Below are positions 16,253 to 25,028 of a DNA stretch of 64,000 nucleotides, piece by piece. The position numbers and the translations under genes were made by a program. Source of the DNA: Paenibacillus alvei DSM 29. Its GTDB lineage: Bacteria > Bacillota > Bacilli > Paenibacillales > Paenibacillaceae. The DNA is taken from the NCBI RefSeq assembly GCF_000293805.1, contig NZ_AMBZ01000003.1, positions 248,001 to 312,000 on the forward strand, read 5' to 3'. The notes below the pieces were generated by a model, which worked only from the letters and a program-made list of their open reading frames with translations, did not search any database and had not been told where the DNA came from. Within the stretch, counting starts at the first letter, position 1. The number at the start of each line of letters is the position of its first letter.

Positions 16253-16571
16253 ATGGACATCAATCTTGTCCCTGTTACCTTTGAAGAGAAGGAATCATTC
16301 GTTAATCTATATCAATTTTATCTATATGACTTCAGTCTGTATACAGATCAAGACGTAAACTAAAGATGGAAGCTTCGAAGAGAACATCGATTACTTTTGG
16401 GAAGGCGACAAGCGGTGGAATCCCTATTTCATCGATTTATCTGGAACAATCGTTGGGTTTTTGGTCGTGCTTTTTGAGAATTTAGATACCGATCCGGAAC
16501 CGACACATGTCATCTATGATTTTAAGAAGTATAGTAAAAATGGAATTGGTCAATGTGCTGCGAAGAAATAG
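16253..16571 (+). pseudogene. GNAT acetyltransferase, frameshifted and truncated
   Basis: The ATG at 16253 opens MDINLVPVTFEEKESFVNLY followed by QFYLYDFSLYTDQDVN and a stop. In another frame the protein continues DGSFEENIDYFWEGDKRWNP, then GTIVGFLVVLFENLDTD and YDFKKYSKNGIGQCAAKK before a stop. The last block is the start of the acetyl-CoA binding motif (R/K-x-G-I-G). The frame break is near 16360 and the C-terminal third is gone. Confidence 0.7.
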
Positions 16572-16603
16572 AGACAACCTATTAGACAGGGGAAACATTT
16601 AGA

Positions 16604-16809
16604 ATGAATCAACAAGTTGTTTTAGACCATATCACGAATCTCTTGAAATGTGAATTATCGCAATCGCTAGTCGGAATCTATTTACACGGTTCAATGGCGA
16701 TGGGATGCTTTACCCCTCAACAAAGCATATTGATATATTAGTCATTGTAAAGGAAAAGCTACCTAATTATATGTACAAAATTATTGCTCGGGAAATAATT
16801 CGTCTATAA
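16604..16809 (+). pseudogene. Aminoglycoside-nucleotidyltransferase-like protein, N-terminal fragment
   Basis: MNQQVVLDHITNLLKCELSQ and VGIYLHGSMAMGCFTPQQS are the N-terminus of an AadA-like nucleotidyltransferase; the HGSxAxGxF...SDxD loop binds nucleotide and metal. One base is missing at the SDID motif: as written the frame gives SILIY and a stop, while with one extra base it reads SDIDILVIVKEKLPNY and then stops at 16809. The rest of the gene is absent. Its C-terminal counterpart lies at 10277-10572. Confidence 0.7.
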
Positions 16810-16941
16810 AAGGATGAACGCTAGAGCACGGTATTCGATATTGGAGTGAATGGAGTAAGGTAGAAAAGTATTTTTTAGTTCCGAACTCCGTGCTCTAGCT
16901 AAGCCTTTACTTGTATCGAAGATTATATGAATTACGCCTGA

Positions 16942-18775
16942 TTACAAATCTAGCTCTGGCTGTTCCACTTCTTGCGGAACGGATGCCCGAAGCACCTGAA
17001 CGTTGGACGTCGCCTGGAGTCCCCTATAGGCAGCATGGATTCTCGTGAATCCCGCTTTACGGCCAATCAGGTTCCCCTCATCATCGCACTCGAGAATGTC
17101 CGGATTGGCGCTTCGGAAAGTTGCTTCCTTGGTCACGTCTATTTCTTTATGTACGGAATAGTCGTAAAGGATGACCCTTACATCGATCATGGAGCCGGCA
17201 CTTAGCGAGTAGTCGTTCGAATCCAGCCGGAGGTTTCCGCGGACCGGTTCAGGCTCAACCCAATCCTCCGGAAGCACGGTTACTTTCAAGCTGGTATTGA
17301 GCCCTCCATAAGAGGCCCCAATATAAGTGACTCCAGGCTCATCCCCGTGACTCTACCTGATGCGTCGACGTCAGCAATACGGGGATTATCCGATCTATAT
17401 ACGGCTGCGCCTGATATATCGCTGACCATTCCATTACCGTACACGGCTTGCAGTACTGTCGGCATGCTGGTGCCTGATATTACTTGCATCTCTTTCTCCA
17501 TGAATGAAATGCTTGCCAATGTCTGTTCTGTAGGAGGCATGTTCTCGAAAGGTGTCAGCTTCATGAGCTGAAGCTTCCATACCTCTCCTCGTTTCACGGT
17601 TCCGGTAAAAATAAACCCGCCGTCGCGAGCTATCGCTGCCTTGCCAACGTCGCTCAGCGTCGGGCCTGGGAGTACTTCGCGGCTTGTCAACACGCCGTTT
17701 ACGTCGAACGTGACTATCGCATATTCCCATTTCCTGTCCGAGCTCTCGCTTAATGTGCCTGTACCGAGCAGGGCATACCCGTCTTTCGTCCGCACCAAGC
17801 TTCTGAACGATTCCGGGCTCGGGGCTGTATATGTTTTTTCCCACTCCGGCTGACCGTTTACGTCCGTCTTGGTGAGAATGGTGACTTCACCCTGCTTCGT
17901 TTTTTACGATTGCCTATCAGATAACCTCCGTCATCGGAAGAGATGATCGAAAAGGCACGCCGTTTCGTATTTGGTTCTTGGAACGGCCGTGACCATACGA
18001 TGTCGCCCTGCTCATTAAGCTTCATCATAAGCATGGCGTCCTCATCGCCAGACTCATAATCCGGATAGCCTATGCCGCCAACTACAATATAACCTCCGTC
18101 ACTGGCGGGGATCATATCGGCAAAGAATTCGCTGCCGATAAAGCGATAATCTCGATACCATAACTTTTCTCCGTTGCGATCCACCTTCAGGATGTAGCCC
18201 TTTTCGTAGGCAATGGCAGAGAACATCCCTCTCCCGGCAATCATAAAGCTGCCATCATCCGTTTCCATAATAGCTACCGGAGTGTGGTGGAATTGTCCAT
18301 CATCAACAGCCTTGTGCCACAGTACTTGTCCGGACGCATCCAGCCGAATGAGATATAGCTTGTCTAACGGTTTGCCGTCATATAACTTGTAGGTGCCGAC
18401 TACTAAATATCCTCCGTCCCTAGTCTCTATCGCCCGGTACGCGGCATTCTCGGACGAATAATGATCTAGCTTCTGCTCCCATAGCGGCTGTCCTTCTACA
18501 TCCGTTTTAATGATATAAGCCTTAACGACATATGACCAACTATCTTGCCCGATCATTTTCTTCTCCGTAATGCTTCCTACCGTCAAATAACCGCCATCGG
18601 AGGTAGGGATGACCGCTTCCCCTCTGGAACTGCTTCCATAATCCCTAAACCATTCCACGGCAGCCCGCGGTTGCGATGGCTCGGCAGATGCTGGACTCAT
18701 CGTGCCCTGTAACCCGAGTGTTAGCATGATTCCGGCAACGCACGCGGCTATCAAGCGTGTACATGTGTTGAACAA
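16942..18775 (-). CDS. Secreted beta-propeller (DGGY-repeat) protein with C-terminal Ig-like domain; two frameshifts
   Basis: A TTG at 18775, 8 bases after GAGAGAGG, starts a signal peptide (CTRLIAACVAGIMLTLGL, cleaved after ASA). Then come at least seven repeats of about 50 residues marked by SDGGYLTVGS, RDGGYLVVGT, SDGGYIVVGG and similar, as in delta-60/WD-like propellers of surface proteins. The C-terminus is a Big_2-like domain. The frame breaks twice: at a T6 run (plus strand 17900-17905), where seven bases would restore NRKKTKQGEVTILTK, and near 17336, where one added base gives SPGVTYIGASYGG. As sequenced, only the first 290 residues are made. Function unknown; probably cell-surface or extracellular. 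Confidence 0.7.
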
Positions 18776-19276
18776 ATGAAGCACCTCTCTCCATGAATTA
18801 TTGCATGATGCTTGATGATTGCTGTCGAAGCAAGCGGTGTGGATAGCCTCTATTATGATTATTGATTGGATCATCATTCCTGTGTATCCCACGAATTGCA
18901 TAATTCTGTATGACGCTCGAACGGTTTTTAATCATGCACGATAGGGACGGCCTACCCATAAGCTCCGGTGAAAAAAATAAATGATATTGTCACATTGATG
19001 AAAATTTTGGATAATAATGATGTTCTGTTACGTATGTATGTGATGATGTAGGTATAACGATCCAGCACTAGAGAGTAGGGTGATTCAGTTGACTTCAAGT
19101 CTTGAACAGCAATGGAAAGCAACTGAAATTCATGAGAATAAGAGTGATTGCTAGAGTCCATGACCTTGATATGCTATAAACTTGGTTGACGGTGATCATA
19201 ACGATAACGGTTCGTTGAAGTTACAGATAGGCTGTTCACAAATTGTTAGATGACATGGAAGGGAAGAGGAGTGAAA
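18776..19276. other. Intergenic region, no gene supported
   Basis: About 500 bases between divergent genes. Open frames here lack ribosome binding sites and known motifs. It must hold the promoters of both flanking genes; none was identified with confidence. Confidence 0.4.
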
Positions 19277-19663
19277 ATGACAACAACCGCATTATTTGCT
19301 TGCTGCCTTCAAATGTTTCCTTCACCAGAATTACATCGTACAGCTGAATACTATGAGAATCTAGGGTTCCGTTCAGTCTATTATTTGGAATCCGCAGAAC
19401 CTCATGTATGCTTGTACCGGGATGCAATGGAAATTGTGTTGACGAAGGGCAATCCAGAGAACTTCAAGCCGAATCGATTGCTCCATGGATATGGGTATGA
19501 TGGATATTTTATTACGACAGACCAGCAGGGAATGCTGGAGGAACTTACCGCAAGAGGCGTTAAAATTGTGCGTCCACTTACAACAACCGACTATAACAAT
19601 CGAGAATTTGTATTCGAGGATGTAGACGGAAGATGGATCGCGGTCGGTATGAAGCAGTCATAG
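19277..19663 (+). CDS. VOC-family (glyoxalase/bleomycin resistance-like) protein
   Basis: About 128 residues from the ATG at 19277 after AGAGGAG. It shows the paired beta-alpha-beta units of the vicinal oxygen chelate fold: ELHRTAEYYENLGFRSVYYL in the first half and an EFVFEDVDGRWIAVG closing strand in the second, where the Glu of EFVFED is a usual metal ligand. Such proteins range from glyoxalases to antibiotic-binding proteins; nothing here shows the substrate. It is followed 29 bases later by a nucleotidyltransferase-family gene, probably in one transcript. Confidence 0.75.
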   Translation: MTTTALFACCLQMFPSPELHRTAEYYENLGFRSVYYLESAEPHVCLYRDAMEIVLTKGNPENFKPNRLLHGYGYDGYFITTDQQGMLEELTARGVKIVRPLTTTDYNNREFVFEDVDGRWIAVGMKQS

Positions 19664-19692
19664 TTTCCTATGGAAATGAGGGTTAATAAAAA

Positions 19693-20238
19693 ATGCAAGA
19701 GCAACGGCTGAAACAATACTTGTGCGAGCATGAAGCGTTCATGCGTGATTTGCGTATCGTTCAGGAGTTACAACTGCCGCAATGCTATATTGCAGCGGGT
19801 TACATTCGCAACTACGTGTGGGACAGGCTCCATGGCTACGATAATCGCAGCAGACATAGTGATATTGATGTTGTCTATTTTGATCGCAATGATGCATCCG
19901 AGGAACGTGACATTCGCTTGGAGCAGGCGCTGATTCAAAAGACAGGCAATAAGAAATGGTCAGTCAAAAATCAAGCGAGAATGCACACTCATAATGGGGT
20001 AGAGCCCTATACATCCACATGGGATGCACTGTATCACTGGACGGAAACGGCGACAGCCGTCGGCGCTCGATTGGATGAAAACGATCAATTGGATATTTGT
20101 GCACCGTATGGATTAGATGATTTATTTCAGCTCGTCGTAAGAAGATGTTCACAGTTCCCGAATCACAGTTATTACGTGGAACGCGTTAGGAGTAAGAAGT
20201 GGAAGGATCAGTGGCCGCTTCTTACGATTATAGAATAA
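19693..20238 (+). CDS. Nucleotidyltransferase-family protein (DUF925-type)
   Basis: About 181 residues. Motifs: YIAAGYIRNYVWDRLHGYD in the N-terminal part and RHSDIDVVYFD, the D-x-D of the nucleotidyltransferase fold, then WSVKNQARMHTHNG, ALYHWTETATAVGARL and APYGLDDLFQLVVR. This is the pattern of the NTP_transf_9/DUF925 family, whose members resemble tRNA-nucleotidyltransferase-type enzymes but have no settled substrate. GAGG precedes the ATG at 19693. No membrane segment. It probably shares a transcript with the VOC gene. Confidence 0.8.
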   Translation: MQEQRLKQYLCEHEAFMRDLRIVQELQLPQCYIAAGYIRNYVWDRLHGYDNRSRHSDIDVVYFDRNDASEERDIRLEQALIQKTGNKKWSVKNQARMHTHNGVEPYTSTWDALYHWTETATAVGARLDENDQLDICAPYGLDDLFQLVVRRCSQFPNHSYYVERVRSKKWKDQWPLLTIIE

Positions 20239-20358
20239 TGGATTGGATATAGAATGTTAATGTTTCGTAAATTCATCATGAGACAATGGCTTTCCGACAT
20301 AGCCTAAAGTGAAAACGATGTAATCGTTGGAACGATACCTTTGGAAGGAGCCGTGTCT

Positions 20359-21684
20359 GTGCGTAATCAAGTAAAATGGCTGTTATGTTTGACTCTTATT
20401 ATCGGTTCATTGCAGGCTTTATTCGTTCAGCCAGCTGCCGCAAGCAATGAGCCGGATGGGGATGCGTCAACGACTGCAGTTGCTGCCGCATCTCCGCTTC
20501 GTCCATTTCCACAGCATACTACCTATGTATCAGGTGTCATTAAGCCGAATAATGTGGATCAAGCAATGATGGACAACGAGGTAAGAAGGCTGTATGACGA
20601 ATGGAAGGGGCGGTATTTAAAGAAGAATCCGTATGTCAGCAACCAATACTTTGTCCACTATAATTTGAATCAGGAATCGGATGATGACCCTCAGGTGGTG
20701 ACGACAAGCGAAGCGAACGGGTATGGCATGCTCATTACGGCCATTATGGCAGGATACGATAGCAACGCACAAACCTATTTTGATGGTCTCTATCGTTTCT
20801 ATAAGGCTCATCCGAGCGAAATTAATGCGCAGCTCATGGCTTGGCAGCAGAAGGACAACGGATCTGCGATTGTCAGTAACGAGGATGCGGGAGTCAATGG
20901 TGCTACGGACGGGGATATGGATATCGCATATGGATTGCTGCTTGCCGATAAGCAGTGGGGCAGCTCAGGCAGTATTAATTATAAATCTGCCGCCGTTCAA
21001 ATTATTAATGCCATTATGGCGAGTGAAGTGAACCAATCGGCATGGCATTTGAAGCTGGGGGATTGGGCTTCAGACTCCAGTTCAAAATGGGGCAAGGGGA
21101 CACGGCCATCCGATTATATGCTGAACCATTTGCGTGCTTTCCGTGCAGCGACAGGAGATGGACGTTGGGATACGGTATTGAATCAGACCTACTCTATCAT
21201 TCAGCAGTTATATACGGGTTACGCTGGCTCTACAGGTTTATTGCCTGACTTTGCAACGAAGGAATCAAGTGGTTACAAGCCGGCTGTTGGCGAGTATTTG
21301 GAAACAGATAAAGACGGCTATTACTACTACAATGCCAGCCGCACACCTTGGCGCATTGCTACGGACTATATACTTACCGGAGATTCAAGGGCAAAAGCAC
21401 AGCTGACCCAATTGAATAACTGGATAAAGGGAAAGACAGGGAGCGATCCAGCAAAAATCAAGGCAGGCTACCGACTTAACGGGAATCAAATTAACTCCTA
21501 CTATGATTTGACATTTGCAACTCCATTCGCAGTGAGCGCAATGATCGACAATAGCAACCAAGCTTGGCTGAACGCGTTGTGGTCGAATACGACTTCAAAA
21601 TCGACGAACAGCAATACGTATTTTTCGAATAGCATCCGACTTCTGAGCTTAATTACAGTGTCCGGAAACTGGTGGAGACCTTAG
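20359..21684 (+). CDS. Secreted glycoside hydrolase family 8 (endoglucanase/chitosanase-like)
   Basis: About 441 residues. The GTG at 20359 lies 8 bases after GGAAGGAG and opens a signal peptide (VKWLLCLTLIIGSLQALF, cleaved near AAAS). GH8 motifs are clear: TTSEANGYGMLITAIMAGYD contains the catalytic glutamate (the general acid), and NGATDGDMDIAYGLLLADK holds the conserved aspartate region. Further conserved aromatic segments such as YYYYNASRTPWRIATDY follow. The family cleaves beta-1,4-glucan, chitosan, xylan or lichenan; Paenibacillus members are often chitosanases, but specificity cannot be read here. A strong terminator follows. Intact and free-standing. Confidence 0.88.
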   Translation: MRNQVKWLLCLTLIIGSLQALFVQPAAASNEPDGDASTTAVAAASPLRPFPQHTTYVSGVIKPNNVDQAMMDNEVRRLYDEWKGRYLKKNPYVSNQYFVHYNLNQESDDDPQVVTTSEANGYGMLITAIMAGYDSNAQTYFDGLYRFYKAHPSEINAQLMAWQQKDNGSAIVSNEDAGVNGATDGDMDIAYGLLLADKQWGSSGSINYKSAAVQIINAIMASEVNQSAWHLKLGDWASDSSSKWGKGTRPSDYMLNHLRAFRAATGDGRWDTVLNQTYSIIQQLYTGYAGSTGLLPDFATKESSGYKPAVGEYLETDKDGYYYYNASRTPWRIATDYILTGDSRAKAQLTQLNNWIKGKTGSDPAKIKAGYRLNGNQINSYYDLTFATPFAVSAMIDNSNQAWLNALWSNTTSKSTNSNTYFSNSIRLLSLITVSGNWWRP

Positions 21685-21702
21685 GGAAAGAATTGCAACA
21701 AT

Positions 21703-21756
21703 AAAATAGCGGTAGTCTTTGACTGGAAATAAAGTCTTTGACTGCCGCTATTTTTT
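21703..21756 (+). terminator. Rho-independent terminator of the GH8 gene
   Basis: AAAATAGCGGTAGTC (21703-21717) pairs with GACTGCCGCTATTTT (21740-21754), one mismatch, followed by more T's. Confidence 0.9.
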
Positions 21757-21856
21757 GAACCTTCGGTCTGCTAGTGTAATGAGTAAGTAGTTAAAACGAT
21801 TATTAACAGAGTAAAAAGAGTCGGATGCACTTATTTCAAGTGCTCTATAGACATCG

Positions 21857-22423
21857 TTACAGCTCGGTAATTGGAATGAACGGTTCGGGCTTGTCTGCGT
21901 GATCCCTTAACATTTTCTCCATCCAAATCATATCGTACCATTGGTTAAATTTGTACGCGCATTTGGTGAAATGGGCCACCTTCTTATAGCCCAAATGGCT
22001 GTGAAATTTTTCGCTGGCGGTGTCCAAATATTCATTCGGTGTACTTGGATAGGATATACATGCGTTCACATTGATCACATTTTGCCGCTTTAAAGCTTCC
22101 TCTAAAGCATAATACAGCGCCTTGCCCAGTCCACCCCCGCGACAATCCTGCCGCAGATACACGCTTGTTTCAACTGACCAGTCATATGCAGCACGGCCTT
22201 TAAAGACAGAAGCATATGCATATCCGCAAATTTGCTCGTTTTGAACAATGACGAGATAGGGATATCTTTGCAGTGTATTCTGAATTCGATTGGCAAATTC
22301 TTGGACAGTTGGCACGGTGTACTCAAAGGTGATAGCCGTATCCGTCACATACGGGGCGTAGATGTGTAACAGCTCCTGCGCATCAGATTCAACTGCCATG
22401 CGAATGTAAAAACTCTGGTTCAT
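21857..22423 (-). CDS. GNAT acetyltransferase, phosphinothricin-acetyltransferase-like
   Basis: About 188 residues. IRMAVESDAQELLHIYAPYV then TAITFEYTVPTVQEFANRI match the N-terminus of the PAT/YwnH/MnaT group. The acetyl-CoA loop reads SVYLRQDCRGGGLGKALYYA (R-x-x-G-x-G/A pattern), followed by VNACISYPSTPNEYLDTASE and FHSHLGYKKVAHFTKCAYKF. These enzymes acetylate amino groups of phosphinothricin-like compounds or methionine analogues. A GGGGAG-type site precedes the ATG. Single gene, transcribed against the GH8 gene. Confidence 0.85.
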   Translation of the reverse strand: MNQSFYIRMAVESDAQELLHIYAPYVTDTAITFEYTVPTVQEFANRIQNTLQRYPYLVIVQNEQICGYAYASVFKGRAAYDWSVETSVYLRQDCRGGGLGKALYYALEEALKRQNVINVNACISYPSTPNEYLDTASEKFHSHLGYKKVAHFTKCAYKFNQWYDMIWMEKMLRDHADKPEPFIPITEL

Positions 22424-22693
22424 ACACGCTCCCCTTTCTATTCATGGTGTCAAAGTTATTTTTTCATGATTTTAGCACAACCCAAGGGAGTATGACATGA
22501 TTCATTTAGGCATCTGTGCTAAGGCACATATGCTGCTTTTGATTCTGAGCATAATTGATAACGATTTTTCTATACAGGAACATATCATCATATATTTACA
22601 AATACATAGGATAACCTTGCCTTTCAATAGGTTAAGCGCTATAATCGGTAGGGTTTGAGGATATACATATCTTCTATAGAGAGGGGAATCTTG

Positions 22694-24089
22694 GTGAAGA
22701 CTAGCAAATGGAATGTGTTAAAACGTAGTCTGGCCAGCGGTCTCGTTGCTTTAGTCGCCATGCTCGGGTTTGTTATTCCAGCACAAGCGACTCAGGCTCC
22801 TGTCGATGCTCCGCAAGTAAGTGTAAGCTCTTGGTCAATTAACGTACTGAATGAGGGGGAAAAGTACGGGATTTTCCCACTGACATGGTATACAGACGGT
22901 ACTTTTCAACAGCCGATATCAGCAGACAAGTTCCAAGCACTTATGAAAGCAACATCTGCGAAGCTGGATGCACTGGAATTAAAGAAAAAATACGTTCACA
23001 GTACCAGCGACTGAAAAAGTCATTACAAGAGAATCGGTAATCAATGCGGTATACGGTGTACTGACTCAATATGACTTGCCGGAATCCATTCAAATTGGAA
23101 CGGATGAGCCAATTGCTTTCCTCCAGAAAAAAGGGATTGTAAACGGAACGGGCAAAGGACTTGATCTGGACAAGCCAAGTACGGTTGAACAAGCAGTTGT
23201 TATGGCAAGTCGTCTTGTAGAATACACCTACGATGCCGTTGACGGTGGAGCGAAGGGGCTTCTCTGGAAGGCAACAAAAGGACAAAATACGCTTTACTTG
23301 CTCGGATCGATTCATGTCGGCTCTCCTGAAATGTATCCGATAAAGAAGAGTGTACGCGATGCTTTCAAGCAGGCAGATTCCCTGTGGGTTGAAGTCGATC
23401 TGCTAGGCAACAAAGATATGGACTACTTCACGCAATCGATGGCGTATACAGACGGTACGACATTGAAGGATCACGTCTCGAAGGAAACCTATGCGAAGCT
23501 GCAAAAGGTGTTGGAGAAAATGCAGCTGCCGAAGGAAGTCTTTGACGGCTTCAAGCCATGGGCAATAACGACTAACCTTGCGCTTGCAGGCATGACAGGC
23601 TCTCAAGAAGAGATGGCGCAAGCTGCTGCGCTCGGCATTGATTCCTACTTCACGAATTCGGCATTGCTCGCTGGCAAGCCAATTCATGAGCTGGAAGGCT
23701 TAAAGCTTCAAGCCGATATCTTCAACAAGGTTCCAGTTGCAACACAAGAGAAGGAATTGAATGAAGCATTGGATCAAGTTTTGACGCCAACAGGTAAGCC
23801 GGATGAGTCCATGGAGTTGTTACAATCTTGGCAGAAGCTGTGGGTGAAGGCTGATCTGGATAAGTTCAAGCAATCCTTCACAAGCTCGAAAGAAAAGATG
23901 ACAACGGATTCGGCAAAACGCTTGTTAGGCGAACGCGACAAGAACATGGCGAAGAAGCTGATGGAGTTGCTTGATAAAGAAGGATCCTCAACGCACTTTG
24001 TCGTTGTAGGCGCAGCTCATTACGTGGTTCAAGATATGGTCGTTGATCAGTTGAAGGCGAAAGGCTACCAAGTAGAGTTCGTGAAATAG
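22694..24089 (+). CDS. Exported SLH-domain TraB/GumN-family protein; one frameshift
   Basis: The GTG at 22694 follows GAGGGGAA and opens a signal peptide (LASGLVALVAMLGFVIPAQA). Residues 45-100 and 115-175 resemble SLH repeats (WSINVLNEGEKYGIFPLTWY; AIAFLQKKGIVNGTG-like). From about residue 190 comes a TraB/GumN (ChaN-like) domain with LLWKATKGQNTLYLLGSIHV, WVEVDLLGN and the closing HFVVVGAAHYV with its conserved histidines. The frame breaks in an A6 run at 22985-22990; five bases would read ALELKKNTFTVPATEKVITR. As sequenced the product stops at 106 residues. The family may be a metalloprotease or metal-binding; role unknown. Confidence 0.8.
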
Positions 24090-24105
24090 AATAGTTGAAA
24101 AAAGA

Positions 24106-24148
24106 GGCTGATCCTTATGCTGCTGAACATGGTGGCGGGGGATCAGTC
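24106..24148 (+). terminator. Probable terminator of the TraB/GumN gene
   Basis: GGCTGATCC (24106-24114) pairs with GGATCAGTC (24140-24148) with one G-T pair, followed by TTATTTCTTT. The loop is long (25 bases) and contains a further small stem. Confidence 0.6.
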
Positions 24149-24256
24149 TTATTTCTTTAATCTATTCGAAAACGGTCTATATTTCCAAATATCGTAATAT
24201 CACGATCATATTTGGGAGTTATTAGACCTATTGACTGGCAGAAAATTCCGATGTAT

Positions 24257-24278
24257 GATTAGAATGAACATTCGATCT
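24257..24278. promoter_or_regulatory. TetR-type operator, copy 1
   Basis: GATTAGAATGAACATTCGAT contains the palindromic core GAATG-AA-CATTC. The same kind of palindrome recurs at 24386, 24499 and, more degenerate, 26379. The gene downstream of the last copy encodes a TetR regulator. Confidence 0.6.
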
Positions 24279-24385
24279 ATTTCATGGGAAAGGAGATATC
24301 TCTTTCTTAAATCAATTGGAATCAATCATGATCTTCATTATTGGAATTCAGCGGAATATTGACCGCGAAAGCAAAGTATACTTTA

Positions 24386-24408
24386 AGATTAGAACGATCA
24401 TTCAATCT
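24386..24408. promoter_or_regulatory. TetR-type operator, copy 2
   Basis: AGATTAGAACGATCATTCAA plus TCT forms a near-palindrome with AGATT/AATCT ends and a GAACG-AT-CATTC core. Confidence 0.6.
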
Positions 24409-24498
24409 AATTTATTTTTTATAGTAAAACCAAGCTTGGCTTACTTTATCTTACCGGCGACAGCGGGAACGTTTACGGCAGCGAGATTGTTCTGTTTA

Positions 24499-24518
24499 TA
24501 GAATGAATATTCAGTCTA
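24499..24518. promoter_or_regulatory. TetR-type operator, copy 3, before the SnoaL gene
   Basis: TAGAATGAATATTCAGTCTA has the core GAATG-AA-TATTC. It ends 43 bases before the SnoaL-like start codon, a place where repressor binding would block transcription of the SnoaL/epoxide hydrolase pair. Confidence 0.6.
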
Positions 24519-24561
24519 ATCAGTTGAATATACTTTTGTGAAGTATAAAGGGAGTGGAAAA

Positions 24562-24999
24562 ATGGACGACATCCAAAAGCTTGTCGCAATTGAAGAGATT
24601 AGCAATCTTAAGGCTCGTTATGTTCGGTATGCAGATGAGAAAAAGTGGTCAGAACTTGCAAAATTGTTTACTACAGAAGCTACTTTTGAAGCCTATGATG
24701 CAAAAGATAACTTGCTTGTCAGAATGAAAGGTCAACAAGAAATTCAACACGCTATTAATGACAACGTTGGAGCGGCACAACCGATTCATCACATCTTCTC
24801 TCGTGAGTTTGACTTTACATCGTCAACTACTGCGAAGGCGGTGTGGTCAATGGAAGACAACATTATGTTTCCAGAGGGCTCGGAGTTTTCATTGATCCGC
24901 GGCTATGGCCATTATCACGATACGTACGAGAAGGTCGATGGCAAATGGTTCATTCAGTCCTTAAAAATTACTAGAGTTAAAATGGAATTCATCAAATAG
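24562..24999 (+). CDS. SnoaL-like (NTF2-fold) protein
   Basis: About 145 residues from the ATG at 24562 after GGGAGTGG. Typical SnoaL_4 features: IEEISNLKARYVRYADEKKW then LAKLFTTEATFEAYDA, a middle HHIFSREFDFTSSTTAKAVW, and the closing GYGHYHDTYEKVDGKWFIQS. The YxR/YxxxxD and HH positions line up with the active-site pocket of this fold, used for isomerase, hydrolase or dehydratase reactions on small polyketide- or steroid-like substrates. It is followed 29 bases later by an epoxide hydrolase, and both are preceded by TetR-type operators, suggesting a two-enzyme catabolic or detoxification unit. Confidence 0.8.
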   Translation: MDDIQKLVAIEEISNLKARYVRYADEKKWSELAKLFTTEATFEAYDAKDNLLVRMKGQQEIQHAINDNVGAAQPIHHIFSREFDFTSSTTAKAVWSMEDNIMFPEGSEFSLIRGYGHYHDTYEKVDGKWFIQSLKITRVKMEFIK

Positions 25000-25028
25000 A
25001 TGAGTAAATTAACGGAGGGATGACTATT

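Larger units (their letters stand above)
24149..24561. other. Long regulatory intergenic region with three palindromes
   Basis: About 410 bases without a convincing gene. It holds the three operator-like palindromes listed separately, spread over 260 bases, and a short 61-codon open frame that lacks a ribosome binding site and is rejected. The spacing suggests either two promoters or a deleted gene between the operators. Confidence 0.5.

Noticed and set aside
18952-19161. 69-codon minus-strand frame upstream of the propeller gene
   Set aside because: No ribosome binding site, low-complexity hydrophobic tail and no family resemblance.
24316-24501. 61-codon frame between the operators
   Set aside because: No ribosome binding site; it runs across two of the palindromes and shows no protein-like motif.
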